NCBI GenBank assembly: GCA_002083615.1
Contig: MSXO01000002.1
Coordinates: 124,001 to 188,000, forward strand
From: Proteobacteria bacterium ST_bin11
GTDB lineage: Bacteria > Pseudomonadota > Gammaproteobacteria > Methylococcales > Methylomonadaceae
Length of the DNA: 64,000 nt
Reading direction: 5' to 3'
The notes below the pieces were generated by a model. That model was given only the letters and a program-made list of their open reading frames with translations, was not told the DNA's origin and ran no database searches. Below are positions 47,062-55,761 of the stretch, in pieces; within the stretch, counting starts at the first letter, position 1; each line of letters starts with the position of its first letter. A program made the position numbers and the translations under genes.

Positions 47062-47098
47062 GGAAAAACAATATTCGAATAATTATTTTAAATAATGT

Positions 47099-48334
47099 TT
47101 ATTTATTTTGGTTTAATATGCTAATATATTGTTCTTGTATTTTTTGGGTGTGCGCACTTATCGAAAAAATATCGAAGGCTTTTTGTTGCGCGTTCTTACC
47201 CAGTTGTTTTGCACGTTTTGGATTTAGATATAGCCTGAAAACTGACTCCGAAAAATCTTCAGCATTCTTGGCTTTAAATAGCATGCCTGTTTCGTCATGG
47301 TTTAGCATTTCAGCAGCGCCTCCGTGATCCGGGGCTATTAGTGGTCGTCCCATTGCCATAGCTTCAATGACTACGGTACCCAGTGGCTCTGGATCCGTAG
47401 AGGCTGACGCCACGATATTAAGGCCGTTATATAGTGGTTCCATCTCATTTATATGCCCGGTAAATACTATAGTGGTCATTAAGTTTTCTTTTATAACGCG
47501 TTGTTTGAGCATTTCTTCGTAATCAACACAATCATCTGGAGTTCCGCCAATAATTACCATTTTTAGGTCTGGTATTTTATCTTTTAGGATATGGGTAGCA
47601 TCGATAAATAATTCCTGGCCTTTCCAAGGAATTAGCAGTCCTACTAAGCCAACAGCAAATGCCTTATCTGAAATATTGAATTTTTGTCTGAATGATAGCC
47701 CATTTGCATTTAAACTTAGATTATTCAGCGCAATGCCATCATAGATTACGCTAATTTTCTCATCCGGTATTGCAAGTTTTTCACGCATGCTTTTGGCAAC
47801 CCAATGCGAGACAGAGATGAAATGATCTGGCATGGAATAGGCCCAACGCGCTGAGTGAGCTCCGTCGGGATTTCCGCGCACATGGCAAATACTGGGAATA
47901 CGCAGAATCTTGGCAACAAGTAACGCAGCTCTGTTGCAAAGCGGTTCGTTGTTAGCATGGATTAGGTCGGCCTTGAACCGCCATGATGTCCAAAGTAAGT
48001 GTAAAAAAAACGGCATAAAATTAAATACGTCATCGCTTCGGGCGATTAGCTGATTGACGATAAATCTTAACACCGGCAACTTGCCCAACCAATCTAGCGA
48101 TTCGGCTTTTGCCCGCCACGCTACGATGTCTATATGGCGGTCTGGGATATGCTTCCATAAGGCTTCTTCGGCAATTTCTTGGTATTGAGGACCGTTGCGT
48201 CCTGTTACAACCAGAGGGTGGAAGCGGTCTCGATCAAGATTTCTAACCAAATGCCTGAGGCAGATAATTGCGCCGCCATAACCAATTCCGTTTTCGACAT
48301 AGACAATTCGTTTGGGGGGGCTATTGGTCGTCAT
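47099..48334 (-). CDS. GT4-family glycosyltransferase
   Basis: A GT-B enzyme of 411 residues from ATG 48334 (TTNSPPKRIVYVENGIGYGGAIICLRHLVRNL); ATG 48352 six codons earlier is possible. Visible are ISVSHWVAKSMREKLAIPDEKISVIYDGI, VGLLIPWKGQELFIDA and the donor site SASTDPEPLGTVVIEAMAMGRPLIAPDHGGAAEML. It belongs to the minus-strand polysaccharide gene group. Confidence 0.9.
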   Translation of the reverse strand: MTTNSPPKRIVYVENGIGYGGAIICLRHLVRNLDRDRFHPLVVTGRNGPQYQEIAEEALWKHIPDRHIDIVAWRAKAESLDWLGKLPVLRFIVNQLIARSDDVFNFMPFFLHLLWTSWRFKADLIHANNEPLCNRAALLVAKILRIPSICHVRGNPDGAHSARWAYSMPDHFISVSHWVAKSMREKLAIPDEKISVIYDGIALNNLSLNANGLSFRQKFNISDKAFAVGLVGLLIPWKGQELFIDATHILKDKIPDLKMVIIGGTPDDCVDYEEMLKQRVIKENLMTTIVFTGHINEMEPLYNGLNIVASASTDPEPLGTVVIEAMAMGRPLIAPDHGGAAEMLNHDETGMLFKAKNAEDFSESVFRLYLNPKRAKQLGKNAQQKAFDIFSISAHTQKIQEQYISILNQNK

Positions 48335-48390
48335 GAAATCAGAATTTGGCAATATTATCGGAAAATAGGTTAATGAACACTCTCATGCGC

Positions 48391-49344
48391 TTAGGATTTT
48401 GCGTACTTTTGTTTGGTGAAACGTAATGCTTCGATCAATGGGGCCGGCAAGTTACAGGAGACCACATATAGAAGAGTGCCAACCTTCATGTTATACGATA
48501 AGCTTTTGCTAAAAGCCTGCTTAGCTCTAGTATTGTTACCGCTGGTAAAGTACCAGTAGCCGAGTGTCCAGTATGTCTCTGCCACCAAGTTGTCAGGACA
48601 TACGCCTTGAGCTCTGAGTTGATGCGAGGCAAAACTATGAATCGATTCCATGACTTTGGTCAGGTCGATCAACATGCGCTCGTTGGCTTGGGTGGCATTA
48701 TTGCCGTGTTGACGGCGCAGCATCAAAATGTCGGGGAGGCAGCTTATAGGATGAAAGGAAGCAATTTTTGCCCATAGTTCCAAATCCTCGCCAAAGCGAA
48801 TTTCTGCATTGAACATGCCAGCTTCGAACAACGTTTGGCGTTTCACCAATACCGTGCCCGTGGGAATGAAGTTTTTCTTCACTAGCGCTGCGAGGGCGTT
48901 CGGAACCGGTTTACCTGCAAGATGTTGAAAGCTTTCAAGCATCTTGTGCTTGGCTAATACGGATTGTGTTATTATCTGATCGTCGTTGTCGATTTCGGTC
49001 ATGTCGCCAGCAACTAGATGTATTTCTGGATAGGTTTGCAGCGTTTCCAGCTGATTAGCTATTTTTTTAGCTTCCCATTGATCGTCGGCGTCCAGAAAGG
49101 CAATCCAGTCCCCACTGGCCAACTCTATTCCTTTGTTACGCGCGGCAGACGGGCCTTGATTGGCTTGTTTGTAATAGATGATGGCATTGGAAATGTCTTT
49201 GACGACTTGTTCGGTGTCGTCGGTTGACCCATCGTCCACAACAATAATTTCGTCTACTTGATGGGTTTGCGCCAGAATACTGCTGATTGCGGCGCGAATA
49301 AATTTCGCGCTGTTGTAGGCTGGAATAATGGCGCTGATTTTCAT
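48391..49344 (-). CDS. GT2-family glycosyltransferase
   Basis: A 317-residue GT-A enzyme. KISAIIPAYNSAKFIRAAISSILAQTHQVDEIIVVDDGSTDDT opens the protein, GPSAARNKGIELASGDWIAFLDADDQWEA holds the metal-binding DxD, and FGEDLELWAKIA follows. It is likely to extend the polysaccharide repeat; specificity unknown. Confidence 0.92.
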   Translation of the reverse strand: MKISAIIPAYNSAKFIRAAISSILAQTHQVDEIIVVDDGSTDDTEQVVKDISNAIIYYKQANQGPSAARNKGIELASGDWIAFLDADDQWEAKKIANQLETLQTYPEIHLVAGDMTEIDNDDQIITQSVLAKHKMLESFQHLAGKPVPNALAALVKKNFIPTGTVLVKRQTLFEAGMFNAEIRFGEDLELWAKIASFHPISCLPDILMLRRQHGNNATQANERMLIDLTKVMESIHSFASHQLRAQGVCPDNLVAETYWTLGYWYFTSGNNTRAKQAFSKSLSYNMKVGTLLYVVSCNLPAPLIEALRFTKQKYAKS

Positions 49345-49380
49345 GATCGGTAGGTCAACATTTTCGACAGTTTTATGTTT

Positions 49381-50619
49381 TTATGAACTTGTTTTGCAAA
49401 TCAGCCAGGCCGGAAAGATCAAACCGGTGCAATATCCGATCAATACTAATTTTCTATGACGATAGTATAGACGGTATAAAAAAGCGCTGGTTTTACGATG
49501 CGGGCTTGCTAGATTCAGACTCGGCCATTCTCTGTCATTGAATCGGTTGACGATGTGGTTGGTTTTGTTTTGCAAAAATTCGCCAAGTTCAGGTGAAGCT
49601 AAGAAACGGACGTTGGGGAATTTTCCGATAATTTGGCCCAAAAGCTGATCTAGTCCAGAGATAGCCTGTTGGCATTGTTCCTCTGATCGCGTGTAATTGT
49701 AGCGATGCGTAGAAATACTGACTGGTAGGGCTTGACGATAAGCGAGTTCTGCTTCGGTGAATGCGCTATCGGGAGTATTTTTGCCATCAACCGGTTCGTA
49801 CATTACATTACGCACTAGATAAGTCTGTGCGAAACGATTGGAGCTTCCTAAGCGAATCATGGGGGGGTCTTGAAAATAATGCCCGGTTTGATCGCGTCCG
49901 GTACAACGGTAGCCGGCAGTTTGAATGGCAATGATATTTTGCTGTTGCCAGCTTTTTTCGATTTCATCGTTCCATAGATAGCAAGGCGCGACAGTGCTGA
50001 GGCTGGGATAGCCGAACATTTTAGCGAAGCAATCCATGGCATTTGCCACCAGTGCCTTGGCATCTACGCTACTAATTGCTTGCGTCGGTAAAGTACTTCC
50101 GTCTACGTAATGACCTTGCAGCGGGGAATCCAGTTTCTCCCAGTCCCACCAACCTTTGTTTGAACGAGCGATTGCGAGTCGCGGGTCTTGCTTTTGACAT
50201 AGTTCTGCGAAAGCCTTGCCGTTCAGATGTTCCATACCATGCAATTGCGGCACCAAAGTGTCTTGCTGTATCCCTTGCTGCAGAGCTTTGTAAATGATTG
50301 GAAAGTCTGTGTCCAGCATCCGTCGGTGGTATTGACCGGTGGATTCAATTTTAGCGATATCCGGTACGGCTAAGACCATATCTGCAGTGAGAACCGCACT
50401 ACGATTAACAGAGTCTTTGTGTTTAGCTAGCATAGAGAGCAGTTGCGTCAGACGTTCTCCGTGGAAGTCGCCACCCGGCCCCCAATCGTCACTTTCGATT
50501 AAAACCGGCGTATCGGCAAAATAAGGCTCACGCCAAGTAGCGATAAATAGGGATTTCTTCCACAGCCATAAAGCAGCAAGGCACATCAACCAGAAACCTA
50601 AAAAAAACAGAACTGCCAT
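49381..50619 (-). CDS. Membrane-anchored polysaccharide deacetylase-like protein
   Basis: A 412-residue protein with an N-terminal membrane helix (VLFFLGFWLMCLAALWLW) and a possible second one at the C-terminus (LVLIGYCTGLIFPAWLI). The central part looks like a divergent NodB/CE4-type barrel: VLIESDDWGPGG with paired Asp, LVPQLHGMEHLNG, STVAPCYLWNDE, and VSISTHRYNYTR. Such enzymes deacetylate polymer sugars in the periplasm. It is the first gene of the minus-strand locus and is oriented away from xrtA. The family assignment is tentative. Confidence 0.6.
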   Translation of the reverse strand: MAVLFFLGFWLMCLAALWLWKKSLFIATWREPYFADTPVLIESDDWGPGGDFHGERLTQLLSMLAKHKDSVNRSAVLTADMVLAVPDIAKIESTGQYHRRMLDTDFPIIYKALQQGIQQDTLVPQLHGMEHLNGKAFAELCQKQDPRLAIARSNKGWWDWEKLDSPLQGHYVDGSTLPTQAISSVDAKALVANAMDCFAKMFGYPSLSTVAPCYLWNDEIEKSWQQQNIIAIQTAGYRCTGRDQTGHYFQDPPMIRLGSSNRFAQTYLVRNVMYEPVDGKNTPDSAFTEAELAYRQALPVSISTHRYNYTRSEEQCQQAISGLDQLLGQIIGKFPNVRFLASPELGEFLQNKTNHIVNRFNDREWPSLNLASPHRKTSAFLYRLYYRHRKLVLIGYCTGLIFPAWLICKTSS

Positions 50620-50878
50620 AGAATTTGTTTAATAATTGAAAAGCTTGAATAGATTGGCGATTAACTGGCTTAGCCTTCATCGTAGCAGAGATTAGCGAAC
50701 TAGCTAAAAACCAAACCGAAAACTTTAGACTCAGTCGATAATATCAGCTGGCTTATCATAGCAGCGGCGAATTGCAATTCGCTAAAATTTAGAATGAGTC
50801 TAGGATCAATAGTACAAAGACGACCGGCGTGTTGGTGTTCGACCGCCCTCATAAGGCTCAAATAGGAGAGGTAATAGA

Positions 50879-52402
50879 ATGTTAAAAGCGATAGGACTGC
50901 CTGAAAACTGGCGCAAACCTATATGCGGTGTTGCGTTAATTACATTGGTTTCGGTAGCCGTTTTTTTTGAGACTTGGGAGTCGATTGTCGCTATTTGGTC
51001 ACGCTCGGAAACGTTTACACATGGTTTTTTGGTGGCTCCCGTTAGTCTTTGGTTGATTTGGTTAAATCGGTGTCGCTATCGTGATTTACAACCGACATTC
51101 AGCAAATTAGGTCTGCTCTTTATTTTGGTCAGCGGCTTTGGTTGGTTAATTGCCGATTTGGTGCACGTGGCGGTGATTCAACAATGGGCTGTGGTCGGAG
51201 TTTTGGTTGGCGGTTTTTGGGCAGCGCTTGGCAGCCATGTGATTGCGCAAATGTTGTTTCCAATTCTGTTTCTATTTCTGATGGTACCATTCGGAGAAGC
51301 CTTTATTCCGCCATTAATGGAATATACCGCCACCTTCGTCGTTACCTTGATAAGACTGACGGGGATGACTGTTTATCGGGAGGGATTATTTTTTACCCTC
51401 ACATCTGGCAACTGGTCGGTCGTAGAGGGCTGCAGCGGCTTACGTTATTTGATTTCGTCACTAACGCTGGGATCTGTATACGCCTATCTAAATTTTAGCA
51501 GCTACAAGAAGCGTACTATTTTCATCGCGCTATCCTTCTTACTTCCTATTCTAGCTAACGGTTTGCGTGCTTATCTAATCGTAATGATAGGCCATTTCAG
51601 TGATATGAAACTGGCGGCGGGCGTTGATCACATCTTTTACGGCTGGGTGTTTTTTGGGATCGTCATGTTTGCTTTGTTTTATTTTGGCTCTTTTTGGCAG
51701 GATAAAGACACAGGTGGTCCTGTCCCATCTGAGCTTGAGGGTGAGATGGGAGTGCCAATTCCTGATTCGCCAGCTAATTCCCAATATTACTGGCCGGCGC
51801 TAGCGATTACCGCGGTATCTATTTTGATTTGGCCTATCGCGTCACAGCGTTTATCTGCACTACAGGCCGCACATACACAGGTACCCGAGCGATTTAGTAG
51901 GCCCGCTTTGCCAGCTTGGGAGCCTGTTGTCGGGCCAAATTGGGGATGGGAGCCCAGCTTCAAAGGCGTGGTGGCGGATGCCAGGGTTTTCCTTAGTGAT
52001 GACCAAATAATAGCTGGTATGTATTTCGCCAATTTCGGCGATGAAACCCAAGGCGGAGAATTGGTGAATTCGCAAAATTATCTGGTGCCGCAAAAACATC
52101 CGGTGTGGCGAATACTGCATGACGACGTGATTCCGATGCAGTGGGCAGCGGATAAAAATGGCGACATCGAAGAAGTGGTCTTAAGCAGCAAAGATCGAAG
52201 CTTGTTGGTTGAGCGTTGGTACCGGGTTGGTGACAAAAATACCGCTAACGCCTATCTGGCTAAATGGTGGCAATTACAGAAACGTTTGTCCGGCGACGGA
52301 TCTCCGGAGTTGCTTGTTGTTTTGTATACAGATACGCCGGAGGGAGACTATGGCGTGGCCCGGCAAAAATTGAAGCAACTCGCCGTGGCGTGTTGCAATT
52401 AA
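50879..52402 (+). CDS. xrtA: Exosortase A fused to EpsI domain
   Basis: An integral membrane cysteine transpeptidase-like enzyme thought to process PEP-CTERM proteins at the inner membrane. The 507 residues have about eight membrane helices and the exosortase triad: C185 (VVEGCSGLRYL), R230 (ANGLRAYLIV) and H251 (AGVDHIFYGW). After about residue 290 an EpsI domain follows (FSRPALPAWEPVVGPNWGWEPSFKG, FANFGDETQGGELVNSQN). A strong ribosome site AGGAGAGG precedes ATG 50879. Exosortase A genes sit beside exopolysaccharide loci, as here. No PEP-CTERM substrate is visible in the window. Confidence 0.93.
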   Translation: MLKAIGLPENWRKPICGVALITLVSVAVFFETWESIVAIWSRSETFTHGFLVAPVSLWLIWLNRCRYRDLQPTFSKLGLLFILVSGFGWLIADLVHVAVIQQWAVVGVLVGGFWAALGSHVIAQMLFPILFLFLMVPFGEAFIPPLMEYTATFVVTLIRLTGMTVYREGLFFTLTSGNWSVVEGCSGLRYLISSLTLGSVYAYLNFSSYKKRTIFIALSFLLPILANGLRAYLIVMIGHFSDMKLAAGVDHIFYGWVFFGIVMFALFYFGSFWQDKDTGGPVPSELEGEMGVPIPDSPANSQYYWPALAITAVSILIWPIASQRLSALQAAHTQVPERFSRPALPAWEPVVGPNWGWEPSFKGVVADARVFLSDDQIIAGMYFANFGDETQGGELVNSQNYLVPQKHPVWRILHDDVIPMQWAADKNGDIEEVVLSSKDRSLLVERWYRVGDKNTANAYLAKWWQLQKRLSGDGSPELLVVLYTDTPEGDYGVARQKLKQLAVACCN

Positions 52403-52605
52403 ATCAGCCGATGTCACGGCGAAAGACTCCAGTCGAGCCTAGTGAGAATTTCACAGCGCTCGGCCAACCTAACTGTGACAATTCTCTTAAAACAGCGCGC
52501 AAAATTAAGGTTTAAATCACGCAAATCAAGGCTTGACCCGAATGGATACCCAGATGGTAGACTAATTCGACCTATTTTAATTCAGACCTTAAGGAAAACG
52601 ACATT

Positions 52606-54006
52606 ATGATCCCGGTAGTTTTATCAGGTGGTTCAGGAACACGGCTGTGGCCTTTGTCTCGTGGTCAATATCCCAAGCAATTTCTTCCATTGGTGTCCGG
52701 CAACACCATGCTGCAGGAAACTATACTAAGGCTTGACGGCGTAGCCGGCTTACAAGCGCCGATTGCGGTCTGCAACGAAGACCATCGGTTTATGTTAGCA
52801 GAGCAAATGCGGGAAATCGGCATCAAACCTGCCGCTATTATTTTGGAGCCTGTCGGCAAGAACACCGCGCCTGCCGTTGCAATGGCTGCGTTGAGCGCCC
52901 GCTCAGAAGACGATGTATTGTTGATCTTGCCAGCTGACCATGTGGTGGGTAACCGCCCTGCTTTCCATCGCGCAGTGCTCCAAGCCGAATTGTTGGCAAA
53001 ACAGGATTTATTGGTGACGTTCGGAATAGTTGCTACCGAACCGGAAACTGGTTATGGCTATATCAAGCGCGGCGAAACCCGTTATGGAGACGCATACAAA
53101 GTAGCAGCCTTTGTCGAAAAACCTGATTTGCAAACTGCGCAGCATTATTTGGAAAGTGGCGAGTATTTCTGGAATAGCGGTATGTTTGCTTTTAAGGCCG
53201 GTTGTTTTTTACGTGAGCTAGAGAAATACAATCCGGAAATGCTGGAGGTGTGCAGGGAAGCTCTGCGGGCGGCTAAGCCCGATTTGGATTTTGTCCGCTT
53301 GGATAAGCAAATTTTTTCTACATGTCCCTCTGATTCCATCGACTACGCCGTGATGGAGAAAACTGATAAAGCTGTGGTGATCCCGTTGGATGCGGAATGG
53401 AATGATGTTGGGTCTTGGTCCGCGCTTTGGGATGTAACCGAGAAAGACGCAGCCGGCAATGCCATAAAAGGTGATGTGTTAACAGTGGATACTCGCAATT
53501 CCTATATCTATTCGGCAAACAAATTGGTAGCGGTGATCGGCGTAGAGAATTTGGTGGTGGTCGAAACTGACGATGCGGTCATGATTGCCGCTAAAGATAG
53601 AGTGCAAGACGTCAAGGAAGTGGTCGATCAACTGAAAAAGCTAAAACGTAGCGAAGCTAGTGTGCATCGTAAAGTCTACAGGCCGTGGGGACATTACGAT
53701 TTGGTAGATGCCGGTGAACGTCATCAAACTAAACGTATCGTAGTGAAGCCAGGTGCCAAATTATCGGTGCAAAAACATCATCACCGAGCTGAACATTGGG
53801 TTGTTGTCAAAGGTACTGCTTGGGTAGATAAAAGTGGTGAGAAAATTTTGGTCACCGAGAATGAATCCATTTACATTCCCCTAGGCGTTATCCACAGTCT
53901 GGAAAATCCTGGCGTGATTCCGTTGGAAATGGTGGAAGTTCAATCGGGTAGCTATCTAGGCGAAGACGACATCGTCCGTTACGAAGATCAATACGGACGG
54001 ATTTAG
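52606..54006 (+). CDS. manC: Mannose-1-phosphate guanylyltransferase / mannose-6-phosphate isomerase
   Basis: A bifunctional enzyme supplying GDP-mannose for polysaccharide synthesis. The 466 residues have the nucleotidyltransferase signature VLSGGSGTRLWPLSRGQYPKQFLPL (5-29), FVEKPD, YFWNSGMFAF and EWNDVGSW. A C-terminal cupin isomerase domain (about 350-466) follows: RPWGHYDLVDAGERHQTKRI, KLSVQKHHHRAEHWVVV and ENESIYIPLGVIHSLENPG. The start follows TTAAGGAAAACG. It lies 203 bp after xrtA and is probably part of the exopolysaccharide regulon. Confidence 0.95.
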   Translation: MIPVVLSGGSGTRLWPLSRGQYPKQFLPLVSGNTMLQETILRLDGVAGLQAPIAVCNEDHRFMLAEQMREIGIKPAAIILEPVGKNTAPAVAMAALSARSEDDVLLILPADHVVGNRPAFHRAVLQAELLAKQDLLVTFGIVATEPETGYGYIKRGETRYGDAYKVAAFVEKPDLQTAQHYLESGEYFWNSGMFAFKAGCFLRELEKYNPEMLEVCREALRAAKPDLDFVRLDKQIFSTCPSDSIDYAVMEKTDKAVVIPLDAEWNDVGSWSALWDVTEKDAAGNAIKGDVLTVDTRNSYIYSANKLVAVIGVENLVVVETDDAVMIAAKDRVQDVKEVVDQLKKLKRSEASVHRKVYRPWGHYDLVDAGERHQTKRIVVKPGAKLSVQKHHHRAEHWVVVKGTAWVDKSGEKILVTENESIYIPLGVIHSLENPGVIPLEMVEVQSGSYLGEDDIVRYEDQYGRI

Positions 54007-54279
54007 GGTTTTGCTGAGTCTATCCGCGTGGTTAGAAAGGATATATTTGCCACGCAATCAACGACATAGCGATGCGTTACAAGCGACTTTTTGCCAATCT
54101 AAGGTCTAGTTGTGTAAGTTTAAGTTGATTGATGTGCCATCGAATTTAAGAAAATTTACTGTAGTTCGCCGCTCAATCAGGAGCGGTGAAGGTTCTTTTG
54201 TCAGCCTTTTGGTTTAAAGTTAGCTGTTTAATACCTGCCGAATGAAAAAGTTGGCGCTGGCTTTATTCTGGAGTTGCTC

Positions 54280-55557
54280 TTGTCGCTGCAAACAGTCAAC
54301 GATTTATTGAAAAAACATAAACTTGTTGAAGGCATGCTGAATAATCAGCCGATGCCGCGGCGTAAGCTGATTACCGCTTTGGTACAAAAGCAACACATGG
54401 TGGAATTGCGGAGCCTTATGGCGCGCTTGTCTGCTATCGAAATTGGTCAAATCCTGCATGCACTAGACCTGGAGGATGCACGTTTGGTTTGGCAGCAGGT
54501 CGAGGAATCCAGACAGGACGATGTGCTTTGGGAGTTGTCCGACAACTTGCGCGAGGCATTGGTTGGCGACCGAGAACCGCATTGTGGGGTGGGTCAAATG
54601 AGTGCGTTTGAGTTGGTGGAGGGCCGCCTTGCTAAGGTGGCGATCACCTGTCGCCATGATTTGTACGCAATCAAGCCAATCTGGATTGATTTACTGGCGC
54701 CAAGCAAAGCCCAGCGGTTGCTTATAGGCCAACATTACGGTCTGGAGTTGCCCGATCCCTTAGATTTGACCGATTTGGAAGCCAGTGCCCGGTTCTACGT
54801 AGAGGACGAGCACGAGATTCATATTCATTCGGATTTTTTATTGGATCGCGAGGGCAAATCGCGAAGTGTCCCGGTTGCGTTCATATTGCGTGGCGAGATG
54901 CTGTTTTCGGTACGTAGTGAAGAACTACCCGTGTTTCGGTTACAGCGTTTACGAGCCCGCACGCAGCCGGGTTTTGTTTCGGATTGTAAGGACATGTTGC
55001 TGGATTTATATGGTGCCGAAGCCGAATACTCCGCTGATGCGTTGGAGAATATTTACGAGCAGTTGGAAATCGTCAGCAAAAAAGTATTGAGTCAGGATAT
55101 TAGCGATGAGGAGGCTGCGGATATTTTGACTGATATTGCCGAAGAAGAAGACTTGAACGGCCGAATCCGCCGGAATATGCTCGATACTCAGCGTGCTGTG
55201 TCGTTTTTGATTCGCCGCAAACTACTAAATACCACGCAGTTGGAAGATGCGCAGCAAATTCTGCGCGATATAGAGTCGCTCAATAGCCACACTGCGTTTT
55301 TGTTCGATAAAATTAACTTCCTGATGGATGCCACCGTCGGTTTTATCAATATCAATCAGAATAAAGTGATCAAAATTTTCTCGGTAGCTTCGGTGGCGAT
55401 GTTGCCACCCACGTTGATTGCCAGCATTTACGGCATGAATTTTGAGAATATGCCCGAGTTGCAGTGGATGCTCGGCTACCCCTTTGCTCTCGGACTTATG
55501 ACTGTTTCTGTATTGTTGCCGTTTATTTTTTTTAAAAGGAAGGGTTGGTTGAGGTAA
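54280..55557 (+). CDS. CorA-type Mg2+ transporter with MgtE-N-like N-terminal extension
   Basis: A 425-residue membrane transporter. The CorA selectivity signature YGMNF is at about 384-388 between two C-terminal helices (VIKIFSVASVAMLPPTLIASI and GLMTVSVLLPFIFF), followed by the basic tail KRKGWLR. The middle region is the CorA cytoplasmic funnel. Residues about 20-95 resemble the helical MgtE N-domain (LRSLMARLSAIEIGQILHALDLEDARLVWQQV), an unusual addition that may sense cytoplasmic Mg2+. I chose TTG 54280, six bases after GGAG; TTG 54274 is too close to it. Confidence 0.9.
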   Translation: MSLQTVNDLLKKHKLVEGMLNNQPMPRRKLITALVQKQHMVELRSLMARLSAIEIGQILHALDLEDARLVWQQVEESRQDDVLWELSDNLREALVGDREPHCGVGQMSAFELVEGRLAKVAITCRHDLYAIKPIWIDLLAPSKAQRLLIGQHYGLELPDPLDLTDLEASARFYVEDEHEIHIHSDFLLDREGKSRSVPVAFILRGEMLFSVRSEELPVFRLQRLRARTQPGFVSDCKDMLLDLYGAEAEYSADALENIYEQLEIVSKKVLSQDISDEEAADILTDIAEEEDLNGRIRRNMLDTQRAVSFLIRRKLLNTTQLEDAQQILRDIESLNSHTAFLFDKINFLMDATVGFININQNKVIKIFSVASVAMLPPTLIASIYGMNFENMPELQWMLGYPFALGLMTVSVLLPFIFFKRKGWLR

Positions 55558-55711
55558 TGTGTTGGTGATGTCCGGCGCTTTGTTAAAGCCTCTATGTAAC
55601 CTGCGACAATATGCCACATTTAAATTTAAAAGTTACGCAACTATTATTTACCCAACTTTTGGTTTGGCTTGATAGTTAAAAGTTGCTTTATATTTCTTCC
55701 TATTGCTTCTA

Positions 55712-55744
55712 GGGCGGTTATTCACAATAACCGCCTTTTTTTTG
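55712..55744 (+). terminator. Rho-independent terminator between convergent genes
   Basis: GGGCGGTTATT and AATAACCGCC form a stem with a three-base loop, followed by a run of eight or more T. The T-run is on the plus strand, so it serves the corA-like gene, although it lies about 155 bp beyond its stop. Confidence 0.85.
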
Positions 55745-55761
55745 CTTAAAATAAATTCTGA

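Noticed and set aside
52532..52565. TTGACC...TAGACT as the manC promoter
   Set aside because: The spacer would be 19 bp and the -10 match is poor; not reliable enough to list.
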